64,000 nt of DNA from Zoroaster sp. YZ-2022. Its lineage: Eukaryota; Echinodermata; Asteroidea; Forcipulatida; Zoroasteridae. Where the stretch lies: positions 7,617,500 to 7,681,499 of the forward strand of contig CM055835.1 in the NCBI GenBank assembly GCA_029582265.1, in the 5' to 3' direction. The notes beneath the pieces are model-generated. The model made no database searches. It was not told the origin of the DNA and worked only from the letters and a program-made list of their open reading frames with translations. The position numbers and the translations under genes were made by a program. Shown one piece after another: positions 30,400 to 42,300 of the stretch (its first letter is position 1; every line of letters starts with the position of its first letter).

Positions 30400-31050
30400 A
30401 ATCCTGGTTATTTTAGTGTGTGTTTTATATTTGATGAGATAATGTTCAATGGGGGTAGGTTAATATAAACAAGCCAATCCAAGTGACCCTTGGGTCATGG
30501 AGGGTCACTTACCAAGTTGTAATCATGTGACTACCATAGGCTAGTGTATGATAAACTAGCCTTATGGTCGTCACTTCAATAGTTAATATTGATTGCAAAT
30601 ATAAAACCCATGATACTATCAAAATAAAGTTTTACATTTATTATAGCTGTCTGCTTAAAATGCTGATGTGTTACATGCACTATTCCATTATCAATTTTAA
30701 TCAGCTGCAAGAGCCCCATTAATAATTTCACTAGAATTACCACAATATTTGTTTATTAGACATGCATGCATTATAAACATAACATTAAAATATTGTACAC
30801 ATTTTTAGTTTTCTTATTAGTTTTGTGGGCATATGATTGTAATGATCCTCCATTGGGTTATAGGTCATTCATCTGAAATAACTCGCATTCCGTCAACATT
30901 ATAATATTTGGTCCTTTTTATTTCAAATCTACTTCAACCATTTCAGTGAGAAATGATCACATCTTGATTACAATGCCCAAGAAGATGACATTGTAAATAA
31001 CAGTCACCTGATTATATAATGATACTACATTATACTTTTTCATTATTCAG
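30400..31050. other. Intergenic sequence, nothing recognised
   Basis: AT-rich DNA between the convergent genes, with no exon or clear repeat boundary. Confidence 0.4.
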
Positions 31051-31055
31051 TAAAA

Positions 31056-32106
31056 GGGAAGGTTACAACATTGGTAATGTTGGCCAAACTGCTTCTATGA
31101 GTATGCTTACTCTCTTTGAATCAAGATATATATTGAAGGGAAGGTACATCATTGGTCATGTTGGCCAAACTGCTTCTATGAGTACGCTTACTCTCTTTGA
31201 ATCAAGATATACATTGAAGGGAAGGTACATCATTGGTAATGTTGGCCAAACTGCTTCTATGAGTACGCTTACTCTCTTTGAATCAAGATATACATTGAAG
31301 GGAAGGTACAACATTGGTCATGTTGGCCAAACTGCTTCTATGAGTACGCTTGCTGTCTTTGAATCAAGATATACATTGAAGGGAAGGTACAGCATTGGTA
31401 ATGTTGACAAAACTGCTTCTATGAGTACGCTTGCTCTCTTTGAATCAAAATATACATTGAAGGGAAGGTACAGCATTGGTAATGTTGGCCAAACTGCTTC
31501 TATGAGTACGCTTGCTCTCTTTGAATCAAGATATACATTGAAGGGAAGGTACAACATTGGTAATGTTGGCCAAACTGCTTCTATGAGTACGCTTGCCGTC
31601 TTTGAATCAAGATATACATTGAAGGGAAGGTACAACATTGGTAATGTTGGCCAAACTGCTTCTATGAGTACGCTTGCTGTCTTTGAATCAAGATATACAT
31701 TGAAGGGAAGGTACAACATTGGTAATGTTGGCCAAACTGCTTCTATGAGTACGCTTGCTCTCTTTGAATCAAAATATACATTGAAGGGAAGGTACAGCAT
31801 TGGTAATGTTGGCCAAACTGCTTCTATGAGTACGCTTGCTCTCTTTGAATCAAGATATACATTGAAGGGAAGGTACAACATTGGTAATGTTGGCCAAACT
31901 GCTTCTATGAGTACGCTTGCTGTCTTTGAATCAAGATATACATTGAAGGGAAGGTACAACATTGGTAATGTTGGCCAAACTGCTTCTATGAGTATGCTTG
32001 CTCTCTTTGAATCAAGATATACATTGAAGGGAAGGTACAACATTGGTAATGTTGGCCAAACTGCTTCTATGAGTATGCTTACTGTCTTTGAATCAAAATA
32101 TACATT
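31056..32106 (+). repeat. 81-bp satellite array, about 13 copies
   Basis: The unit is GGGAAGGTACAACATTGGTA, then ATGTTGGCCAAACTGCTTCT, then ATGAGTACGCTTGCTCTCTT, then TGAATCAAGATATACATTGA and A (81 bp). The first unit has one extra T. As 81 is 27 codons, open frames cover both strands (395 and 264 codons), but there is no codon-like constraint and the changes are spread evenly. A second array in the opposite orientation is at 58870-59720. Confidence 0.93.
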
Positions 32107-32216
32107 AAACAACCAAATTGTGAAAGGTTCAACTTATTACACTGTGGCATTGGGTCATTCCACCAGGTTGGGACAAGCTTTGTGCCATGGTGTCCTCGTT
32201 ACGTAGGTAGATCCAA

Positions 32217-32220
<4 letters not shown>

Positions 32221-32269
<49 letters not shown>
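32221..32269. repeat. (TA)n microsatellite
   Basis: About 24 uninterrupted TA dinucleotides. Confidence 0.95.
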
Positions 32270-32270
<1 letters not shown>

Positions 32271-32499
32271 CGTTTACCAAAGATATTATCTTTCAAAATT
32301 TGTTCGCTTTATAAATTCTATTTTGTGGGTCTAAGCCAAATACGGGCGACATATCCTTAATGGTTTTTGAGATTACCAATGCTGTACCTTCCCAAAACAA
32401 AACATATTGCATGTTTTTAAAAAGACAACCTTTCCCCAAAAACCTTTTACTTAGGTTGCTATGCAACTGTCAAAGAAAATCTATGAGAGTGAAATGAAC

Positions 32500-32690
32500 G
32501 TCTAGTTTAAGAGTGCGTCCTAGTTCTCTAGGAATGAGCTTCGCATGGAAGTGCCTGTCCCATGTTGTCCCATGGCAGGCCAGGCAGGTGGAGCAAAACC
32601 CATAACCAAGCTCATTATGTGTGAGCATTTGGAGTACAATGCCGTGGTATGGATTATAGCAGGCTGGCACACTTCATGTAGGTAATAGGA
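32500..32690. mobile_element. MITE fragment, AGTCTATTACC family
   Basis: Right part only: TAGTTCTCTAGGAATGAGCT, CAGGCCAGGCAGGTGGAGCA, GCCGTGGTATGGATTATAGC, and the end CTTCATGTAGGTAATAGG. Confidence 0.65.
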
Positions 32691-33084
32691 CCATATTTTG
32701 TATGGTCCTGTTACTAGGGTTGCCTAGGAGAATGTCTTAAGCAAGATGTGTTCCCTAAAGCAACACAACAAAGAAAATGTAACACAGAAACACACAATCA
32801 CGCACCGTAATTGTGGGGACATTTACATGCTGTGAGACACAGTTGTGGGGACAAAAATCGACCGAAAATGTTATGGGGACATGAAAATGTCCACACAGAT
32901 ACGGCGGTCTTGCCGTCCCTTTTGTTATAGGTCCCCACAACCTTGCCAGTGCTCGCCCACACACACAGGCCGCAAAGCACCAACATTTTACATGGCTGGA
33001 AAGATCATCACTCACAAAATAGTTGTTTTTCTGTAAGGATCACTATCATATCATTTCACAGTTATAATAATAAGATAAGTCACC

Positions 33085-33118
33085 TTCAACCCCCCCCCCC
33101 CCCCACACACACACCCAC
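33085..33118. repeat. Poly-C / (CA)n simple repeat
   Basis: A run of about 15 C followed by ACACACACAC. Confidence 0.85.
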
Positions 33119-33183
33119 CAATAACATGTGGTCCTGTGAAATGACAGGAACTCAACAAAATAGCCAGAGTGACTGTGTACCAT

Positions 33184-33405
33184 TAAAAGGACAACATTGT
33201 CATGATCAGCAGGGCATGGAATCGGACTACTAGTTTTAGATTAACTCAGTGACTGAAAATAATACCCCACATGATAAGGTCATATTACCGTTGCTGCTGC
33301 ATAAGGAAGCCAGTAATTTTCAGTCACTGTGTTCATCTTACACTAGGACACCGATTCCATGCCCTGTTGAAAGTCTGCTCTGATCGTGACGATATTGTCC
33401 CTTTA
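33184..33405 (+). mobile_element. MITE, TTAAAGGGACAAT family
   Basis: The left TAAAAGGACAACATTGTCAT and the right GATATTGTCCCTTTA are inverted. The interior GGGCATGGAATCGGACTACT and CACCGATTCCATGCCCTG match the other copies. Confidence 0.82.
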
Positions 33406-33409
33406 ATGT

Positions 33410-34565
33410 CCTAAGGAATTTTAGTTAAAACACTAACCCTAACAATGGATGTGATAGATATCTGTTCAAAGTATAAACGTATTGTCTTGGCTCTCTGTTT
33501 AGCATCCAGTTCATTTATACACAAATTGGCTCGAGTAATTGGCTGAATAACACTCAGACTGTTAAATAAATCTTTTATTCTGTAGTGATGACCAAAAACA
33601 TATTTTATTAACCACCTGTTTTTCTGTAATTATAATTACCACAAAACTTCCTCTTAACCATAGTTTTGTTAATGAATTTGTTCAAAAATGACTGAATGAT
33701 TGTTCAAACAAGCTTAGCATACACCTTTAATACTAATGAGTGTGTTGATATTGCACACTTAAGTTCAGTCACTAACATGCTACAGCGCCCTCTCTTGGTT
33801 TTAGAAGTACAGTTTATCTAAAAACATGGCTGCTTAGGCATAGGACGAGTAATATAATATAACGGACACTTGCAATATAATCCAGTGTAATCCTTGCCAT
33901 CCTATCATAATAAAAATCAATACAATGAGTAAGTTCCATTTTGCCAAAAATGTTGAAGATTGTACACATCACAAACATGTTTGATGTCAGAAACAAGTTT
34001 CTGATTGTACACGTCAAAGCTCAACACAGGTCTAACACATTTTTTAGCCTTTTCGAGGTATGGACACAAATAAGGGCGCTATTTAGAAAGGGTGAACTCT
34101 TCTGTATTCACACAACTCTGAAAAGCACCCTCCTGTTGTGTCCACCATATCTCACAAGGGATTACAACCAGTGAGGTAGCTTCTGTGTTCAAAAATAGAA
34201 ATAACATCATCAATGACCAGTGCAAAGTGAGTACAAAAGATCACTACTAATTGCTACTCAGAGTTCTTGTAGTAATGTATACCATCTTAAAAGTATGAAA
34301 TAGTAATAATAAATATGTAATAGGTATTAATCTTAATTTCATATATACATGTAAGTCACATTAGAGGTGGGATAACAAACAGCTACATGTACATGTAATA
34401 TTGCATCTTTGTGCAACTTGACTGATATACTGGACATGAATATTCAGTTCCACATTCAAACTTGAGAAATAAGTACTTATACAAATACTTTATTTGTATA
34501 ATCCTTCCAGTTACTACCAACATACAAATATATACAAGTAAAGCTGATGCACTGAGAAACACAAG
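33410..34565. other. Intergenic sequence, nothing recognised
   Basis: AT-rich, short random frames only. ACAGCGCCCTCTCTTGG near 33783 may be a repeat end. Confidence 0.35.
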
Positions 34566-34916
34566 CCTGGGCCCATATTCATAAAACCCTGCTAAACTAG
34601 CAGCCAACTAGGCCTTTGCAGGCTGCTAAATGCCTAGTTGCCTTCTCCATAGTTTCTTGCTATTTTCATATTCATAAAACCCTGCTAGGGACAGTGCCAG
34701 GTAGTTGTCAACTAGGATTTAGTTGGTTGTTAACTTAGCAGTTGGCATTGTTCCAAACTACAAAACACAATATGGGTAAGTTTCACTTTCAATATGAGTG
34801 GCATGTTTATGTGTCTAACAATAGAGCTGTGCATGCACGAACTGTGTGTGTGCGCCTATCGAATGCTATGTACAGGCAGTTCTATGTTCTCAGCATCGTG
34901 AACACACAGGTTCAGA

Positions 34917-35270
34917 ATGGCGGATACACGAGAAGGCCAAAAAAAAATAGGGAAAGCTAATTATTCTCAGGAAGAGAACTTATTCATAGCTGAAAAATAT
35001 GATGAATTCAAGGATGTCATCGACAGTAAACATAAAGATGTAAACACCAACCGAAAGAAAGCTAATGCTTGGAAGACTATTTACACGCAATATCAGGGAA
35101 GATTTTCTATGAACAATCGATATCTCTTGATCAATTCATCATCAGTAAAAATCTCAATTGGATTACGCCTGTCTCTGAATACTCTTTCCCTCCTCATTGC
35201 ACGATGCAACTGTACCAGTTGCAGAATCCGTCTAGCCATGTTTTCACGTCAGAGTCAAACATACAAATGA
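34917..35270 (+). pseudogene. Myb/SANT-like protein of a Harbinger element, truncated
   Basis: From ATG at 34917: GKANYSQEENLFIAEKYDEF, then KDVIDSKHKDVNTNRKKANA, then WKTIYTQY. This matches the Myb/SANT-like domain with its spaced aromatic residues and the tn-x-K-x-x-A-W block found in the accessory protein of PIF/Harbinger transposons. After about residue 60 the frame runs antisense through the transposase fragment, so the remaining 55 residues are artefactual. Confidence 0.7.
35093..35239 (-). pseudogene. Harbinger-like transposase, N-terminal 48 residues only
   Basis: The minus-strand ATG at 35239 encodes MARRILQLVQLHRAMRRERV, then FRDRRNPIEIFTDDELIKRY, then RLFIENLP and a stop. The V-F-R-D-R-x-N-P, D-D-x-E-L and R-Y-R-L pattern is the usual start of PIF/Harbinger transposases. 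The DDE catalytic region is missing, so the protein cannot transpose. Confidence 0.7.
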
Positions 35271-35549
35271 AGGGTTTAGTTGTCAACTAGTGACTTAGAG
35301 GTACCCAAGATCACCTCTAAAGTTAGCAGACAACTTAGCAGTCCACTAAGCTTAGCTGCATTTTATGAATAACACTTAGTATCCAACTAGGCTTAATTGG
35401 CAGTTAGGGGCCAATTTAGTTGCCAACTAGGCTTAGCAGGCTTTTATGAATATGGGCCCTGTATACCAGAAAGTTAACATAAACAACCAATTCGTTTTTA
35501 GAAACAAAAAAATATTCAAAGCCATGGTGCAAGATTATATATTTTGAAA

Positions 35550-35903
35550 GGGTATGTACCTACATTTAGTGTGCCAGTCTCGTATTATCCTAGTCCACGG
35601 CATAGTACTCCAAGAACAATGACACACACGATCTCAAAAAGAAGCAGTGCATTCTGGGAAGACTTACCCAGCATGTGAGATAACTATTTTTACCCATGCA
35701 CCTTAGCATTTAGTGAGTTTGCCCAACAGAATGGTTTGTCTAGATCTAGGAACTAGCTTTGTGCGTCAATCCCATGTTTCCCCATGGCAGGCCGGGCAGG
35801 GGGAGCAAAACCTGTAACCATGCTCATTGTGTGTGCATGCATTTGGAATACAATGCCATGGTATGGATTACAGCGCACACTTCATGTAGGCAATAGACTT
35901 CTG
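35550..35903. mobile_element. MITE, AGTCTATTACC family
   Basis: The left GTACCTACATTTAGTGTGCC and the right CACTTCATGTAGGCAATAGA are inverted. The interior CACGGCATAGTACTCCAAGA and CAGGCCGGGCAGGGGGAGCA is typical for the family. Confidence 0.72.
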
Positions 35904-36127
35904 ATATAACTAAAGATTAAGTCTGATATTGCCTGATTAATCTGTATAATGGCCAAAACGCCCTTCATAGCATATGCCCCCAATTAAATGTGGCTCAATA
36001 TCAGAAATGATTAAGTGATTTGCTTTTGTGCATTACAGTCTATTTTGGTTGATTCCACACAGGTAGTACCATTCATAATGCTTCAGTGCACATATTGTTG
36101 CTAAACCATGTATACCTATGTAACACC

Positions 36128-36172
36128 TGTTAGGGTTAGGGTTAGGAGTTGGGTTAGGGTTGGGGTTAAGCG
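36128..36172 (+). repeat. Short interstitial telomere-like repeat
   Basis: GTTAGGGTTAGGGTTAGGAG, then TTGGGTTAGGGTTGGGGTTA: about five TTAGGG-like hexamers, two perfect in a row. Confidence 0.75.
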
Positions 36173-36711
36173 TAACTCAAATGAGTAGCAATTTAGCCCA
36201 TGTTCCATCATATGGATCATATAGAACATATTGAACATGGGACATGGACACGCAATATTTTTCCTGTTCCATAAGAGTGCGTGGTATAATGAATTCACCT
36301 CTAGTAAACTTGGTCACTCCTAAATAAAGCATTTATAATAAATTATAATTCAGATATATTCTAAATGGATAAGGCCTTTCCACAGAACTCTCCCAATGAT
36401 GCCCACAGATTTGACGTGTTTTGTGAGGGGGTCAAATTTTAAACCAATCCCACGAAAAATAATAAATAATAAGCTTATTAATGCAGCGCCTGTAAATTAG
36501 CCTGCAATATGATAATAGAATACTTAATATTTAACTCAAAACTGGAATGTAATTTTTTAATTTAGTATTTATATTGCGTAAAAATACAGCAAACTCATAA
36601 ATTCTTTTAGATAACTTTATCCAAAAAAAAATCCCCCAAAAACCAAATTTAGATTTTCGGTTTTCTGAAAGTCAATCATACATGCTGGGCACCACACATC
36701 TAAAACATGGA

Positions 36712-37161
36712 TATGACATAAAACACAATAAAGGGGGCCACTTTGCATCCATCACGTTAGCAGTTTTCCCAATGGTTGTTATTTATTTTTAAGTACTGAA
36801 ACCGACCAAAAAGTGTTTCAACATGTGAATGGACATGCAGGCTTATACTAGAACTAATTTGAGTTGATTTATTTTATTTTATTTAATTTTTTAAAAATTT
36901 TTTACCCTCAAATTTCCATAAAAACTGGACGGAAAAAGTTACCTCACTTTTCCGTCCATTTGGTGATGGAAATTTTAGGGTAATTAAAAAAATAATAGTA
37001 ATAATCAACTCAAATTATCTTTAGGATAAGCATGCATGTCTATTCAAATGTTGAAATTCTTTTTGGGTGGTTTCAGATATTTAAAAAAAATTTACAACCA
37101 TTAGAAAAACTGCTAACGTGACGGTAGGAAAGTGGCCCCCTTTATTGTGTTTTATGTCATA
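36712..37161. mobile_element. Fold-back element, copy 2
   Basis: Begins TATGACATAAAACACAATAA and ends with its exact reverse complement. It reads as the reverse complement of copy 1 (29441-29883), block for block, with a few indels in the AT-rich parts. Confidence 0.88.
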
Positions 37162-37324
37162 TGTGTATTGTATGGAGTTCAAATTGTCCAATCACATTCA
37201 CATGACAACTTCAGTTTAACCAATCACAGCCATAGATAATACAATATTAACTATGGAATATGACAGATAGTTATTTCAGGTCTGGTTGTGAATGTCTGTT
37301 CAAGTCCAAATTTAAACCCAGCAT

Positions 37325-37395
37325 TACAACAATGGTAACATTAGCAAAACTATCACTATAATTGTATTTGCTTTTTGTGAATCAAGACAAACATC
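37325..37395 (+). repeat. Degenerate single unit of the 81-bp satellite
   Basis: ACAACAATGGTAACATTAGC, then AAAACTATCACTATAATTGT, then TGAATCAAGAC align with the satellite unit at roughly two bases in three. A solo unit, not an array. Confidence 0.5.
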
Positions 37396-37399
37396 CATT

Positions 37400-39150
37400 T
37401 CTCAACTTGGGAAAATTATAGTTCTCTACATCACAAACTCATGAGAAAATTGTGAAATAGCATTTATGTTTTTCAGAATTTGTTTTTCTTCAAATAGCAC
37501 CCACATACAACATTGTATTTGTATAATAACAATCTGACCTGATTGTAATCTGATTTCAGCATTTCACTACAAATATGATAAATGGAACAATTTAATTAAA
37601 AATTGTTTATAAAATAAAAACTTTTATATATCTACATGTAGTATCAAGTGTAGGCAGCACTGTTCAAAATTCAAATATAAATTTGTTATTTACATATGGT
37701 AACATTACAAACTTCTTTAAAATGCAGTTTGAAAGGCTGCAAGAATTTCAATATTACTTCGGACAAAATGTACTTGTATTTCAACCATTTGACAATACAT
37801 CAGACTTAACTAGGTCAGTTGAATATAAAGTCACTACAATCCCACCTCATATTTGTCATATTGTCGTGGCAAAACTTTCTCTTTTTCAAAGATTTATACA
37901 AATTTGGGGTCAATAAAAATCTGCCCATTACATATATGATTAATGACAAAAGGTCGAGTGTGAAGTTATTATACAAATAGCTAATGCTTTGTTAATGTCT
38001 GAGGTAAGTGTAACACATCATTATGTTGCGTATACATGGCAAAGAACTTGGAAATGTAAACAGTGTTCTTTGATTGTCTCCAATGACATCTAGACATGGC
38101 AGATTAACTGCTCTGGTCAAGCCAACTTGACACCATCATGACTCTTAATTGTATAAAAAACAGATTTTAGATAATAATTGGCTCAATATATTTGAGCAAA
38201 GATGGTAAACCATTATTGCCAATGGTATACCTTTCTTTTCGTTCTTCAATGTTGAGTTGCAGTAATTATCCATAGCTATAGAAAGTCTGATATAACTGCA
38301 TGCACAAGGATTGAATCCATCCAATGAAGTATCAGTACAAATACAAGGCACTACACAAATCCAGATATTAGACTGTATAAAGGACAGCACTGCTAGCCCA
38401 CCAAGCCTGAGGATTCCACATGTGTACATTTATCAAAATGAACTATCACAAATATGTAAATATGGTGACTGGAACATGTCAGAAACAATATAGATGATAT
38501 AAAATTACTCTGTATTAATTATGTATATCGCCATATGTTTCATTATTGTACTGGTTTTTGTTTCAATCAGAACATTACTAATGTCCTTTTTAAAAAGGCA
38601 AGCAAATACTTTAAAACAAGATATTTCACAAAATAATACCTGTTAAAAGCTATTTATTGCCCAATAAATTTCTTGTTGTCAAACCAAGTTTCTCTCGATA
38701 ATGTTGTGAAATATGTTATTTTTTAATATTTTCTTTCCCTTTCCTCAAGCATTTGTGTTCCAAGGAAAAAGAAAATTGCCTGAAATTACAATATCAGTAA
38801 ACATGGGCGATACATCGCTAGGTATGAAATAGAAACAATCATTGTAATACTATATGGGAGATGTACAGGCTGAATGACACAGCTGGTAACATCATATGAT
38901 GACATGAACATGTATACTATGCACACTATTACCTGGTACCCCGCCCCTATCATCTGGGACGCTTAACAAGTTACACATTTTCAGTTTGGTTTTTATTTCG
39001 TATAAAAGTCTTATCTATCATACTAATGTTAAACCTCTAGTCTGAAACCTATAGTACAAACATTGTTTCACATAAGACGAGCCCCGTGTGGAATGAATGG
39101 CATTTTGCTGAAACAGTCTCTAATCAGATTAATCAGCCACAGAGAGGAAG
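37400..39150. other. Intergenic / 3' flank of the raw-like gene
   Basis: AT-rich, no convincing exon. On the minus strand AATAAA occurs at 38992-38997, about 160 nt past the raw-like stop codon, and could end its transcript. 38560-38700 is an old repeat shared with 20540-20650. Confidence 0.35.
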
Positions 39151-39153
39151 ACA

Positions 39154-39321
39154 TTATTGCTTGTTATTGACTGCATTTCCTTTACGTTCAATCATGAGTT
39201 TACCTACCAGCGCTTCTATTGACTTCTCTATGTTATCAAAGAATGGCACTCCTTGACGAATGGCAACATCAGCTAGATAGGAACGTGCACGATTATAGTC
39301 CCTCACAGCCCGTTCTGAAAG
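39154..39321 (-). CDS. Raw-like terminal exon
   Basis: Acceptor TATTATACAG on the minus strand. It encodes LSERAVRDYNRARSYLADVA to RKGNAVNNKQ and a stop. The charged amphipathic helix follows the second NDT-like domain. Confidence 0.8.
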   Translation of the reverse strand, partial: LSERAVRDYNRARSYLADVAIRQGVPFFDNIEKSIEALVGKLMIERKGNAVNNKQ

Positions 39322-42300
39322 CTGTATAATATACAGAAACAATATGCCTAGATAAATGACTGGACAGATAAACTATTCAAGATTCTCATCTGACAACAAT
39401 ACAATCATTAAAGGGAAGGTACAACATTTGTATTTGGTAACTTCAGAAGTCTAATAACTATATGAAGTGTGCCACTCATGTATTATCCTTGTCCATGGCA
39501 TAGTACTCGAAGAACAATTGATTTGGGCCATTCATGACATATTGTTCCACAGACTGACATGCAAGGTGTCAAAAAACTGTATCTCGAGCACATACCTTAG
39601 CGCTTTCCCCAACAGCTGATGATTTGACTGTGTATAGTTTAAGATTGCATCTAGCTCTAGGAACTAGCTTCACACGTCAATCGCCCTACAGTAGGCCAGG
39701 CAAGGAATCAAAACTCATGCTCATTGTACATGCGTGTATTTGGAGTATAATGCCATGGTATGGATTACAGCAGGATGGGCCACTTCAGGTACATGTACGT
39801 AATAGACTTTTGGTAACATTCATTACAATCCTCTAGTTTTCAAGAAATATATTATAAAACTATCCTGTGAAAAGTTGCATTACAATAGGTGATCACATTT
39901 CTGATAAAAACAACAAAAAACTCTTATGTTTTTATGTTTTCCCATGATGACTGATATGTGTAACAACTTAACACAGAGTAAGTTCTTACATAATAACTCA
40001 TTCATTTGATAATCTGTTAATTACCAATGTTGTACATTCCCTTTGACTGCAGGATACACTTTATGTAAAATATAAAAATGTATATATAAAAACCAACCTG
40101 TGAATGTTTCAGCTTATTTCATTTTGTCATTAACCCTAACTCCCTAAGCATTTTTACTAGAAACCTTCCTCAACCTATCAAATCCCAACACCATGGTTGA
40201 CTGTTGCTGGTTCACAGTACTCAAACCCATCAAACTCCAACAGTCCACTTGCCATAACAGTACTCAACCCATCAAACTCCAACAGGCCCTTAGCTGTTGG
40301 ATTTTGATTGAGTGGGGACACATGGCCCAAAGTAAAGTTTGAACACTGGAGTCACACAGTACTCAACCCATCATAATCCAACAATTGTTTTCATGCTAAA
40401 AAAACTTAACTATACAAAAACTAAAACACGTACATGTATGGAATAAATGGTAGGTTCTAGTTGTATGATGTTAGACACAATGCCAAGCATACCTAAGTAC
40501 AATATTTGCCTTTATCAGTTGTTTATTACAGCAGGTTGCATACACACACTCTCTCCACTCAAAGTCTAACAATGTTGCATGCTAGTAGAACCACCGTCCT
40601 CACTCAATCAAAATCCAACACTGTTACTGCACACATACAGTACTCATCCAGCCATATTCCAACACTTTACACATGCCATATCAGAAGGACACAGTACTCA
40701 ACCGATCAAACTCCAACAATCCCTGGTGTTGGGAGTTTGGCTGGATGGGGATCGTTTGGGTTAATAACAAAATAGCGTTTTCAGATTTTGTGTTCTCATT
40801 CCAACGTGGAATTTATTTTTTAGAATACCAATATTGTACAGGGGATAAAAATCAGTTCCAAATGATTATCATTTTATCAACTACAACCAAAACTGAAATA
40901 CATTTCAGTTTGATAGTATCTTATGAACATGGGGTGTCGTGGCTGAGCGGTCTAGCTTACCGGATTCAAGTTCTGGTGTTAGCAACAGAATGTGGGTTCG
41001 AATCACGGCCATGACACTTGTGTCCTTGAGTAAGACACTTAATCATAATTGCTTCTCTCCACCCAGGGGTTAAATGGGTACCTGTGAAGGCAGAGTTGGT
41101 TTGCTCTATATGCGCTAGAAATGGCAGCAATTGAGCTGTATACTCCCCAGGGAGCTGAGATGGTTTCAGGAATGATTTATGAGCCTTATGAGCAGGGATA
41201 ATAATATAATGCGCCTTGAGCACCACTTAGTTGGTGGATACGTGCGCTATATAAATCCACACATTATTATTATTATTATTATTATGTACTTAGAATTAAA
41301 TTTCATTAGAACACTGCAAATTCCATACAAATAAGAAAATCTGACATGTCAAATAATGTTCGTGGTGGCAGGACAACTGAGAATGTGCACTCATAATAAG
41401 GATAATGAATGACACATCTACCAATAACAAGGACACCATATCACAAAGCTTGCTTGCTCCAATCTGGCTGAAATAACCCATATGCCATTTGTGAAACACA
41501 TATTTTGTGCAGAATGTAAGAGTGTTTTGCATAAATCCAAATTCAAACTAAGAGATAGATTTCTGCAAAGGTCAAAGCATGAGACCACTAATAACTATTT
41601 GGGCAATTCTGTGGTATACCGACTGTAGTTTCCAAGATCTTCTTTACACGTATATGCTAAGTTTGACCTGATTTGATCTTTGTTTCATGATTCCGTACAA
41701 CCTGCTAATTGGCATGTGACCTACACCCATCTTTGCACCTTTGACCTTTTGTTTTAATCATTAGCATACCAAGCGTGCATTCGCAAAGGATTATTGAGCG
41801 ATTTTCAGTATAGATTAAAAACGAGCAAGATGGTGACGGCTTACAGTCTGAAACCGTCTTTTACCCAATGATAACTTGCCTTTAAATTGTATTAAACCTT
41901 TGAGCTGTTATATTCAGAAACCATGAAGTTCCTATTATTAAACCCAAGGCCCATTTGCTTACACATAACCTGATCCTCCAAAATCCTTCAGTAGTAAAGC
42001 AAGCACATGACATGCATGCACATGACATGTATGCACACATGTGTTGCTCATCTGTGATACATGTACATGGCCCAGGGCCAGGGACCCTCCCTGCATACAT
42101 GGAGCAATAAACAGTGTCCACTGACCCAAGCACTGACCTTGCAATCACTACAACAAACATGGATGTACATGTACCATGGAGGAAGGAAGGCAAGTATGCC
42201 TAATAACCTCAATCCTCCAAAATCATTTTTTGGACAGACCAACATGTACAATACCATGTAACCTCAATCCTCCATTTTCATCCAGTGTCAAATATAGCCT

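Larger units (their letters stand above)
34566..35461. mobile_element. Harbinger-type non-autonomous transposon (internal deletion)
   Basis: The termini GGGCCCATATTCATAAAACC at the left and TTTTATGAATATGGGCCC at the right are inverted. Sub-terminal repeats of CAACTAGG and TAGCAGGC lie on both sides. About 0.9 kb remains, with a Myb-like ORF on the plus strand and the N-terminus of a Harbinger-like transposase on the minus strand meeting near 35095. An autonomous element would be several kilobases. Confidence 0.75.

Noticed and set aside
31019..32206. 395-codon plus-strand and 264-codon minus-strand frames
   Set aside because: Products of the 81-bp satellite. Both strands are open because 81 is 27 codons; there is no start context or domain, and the same unit is found inverted in an intron.
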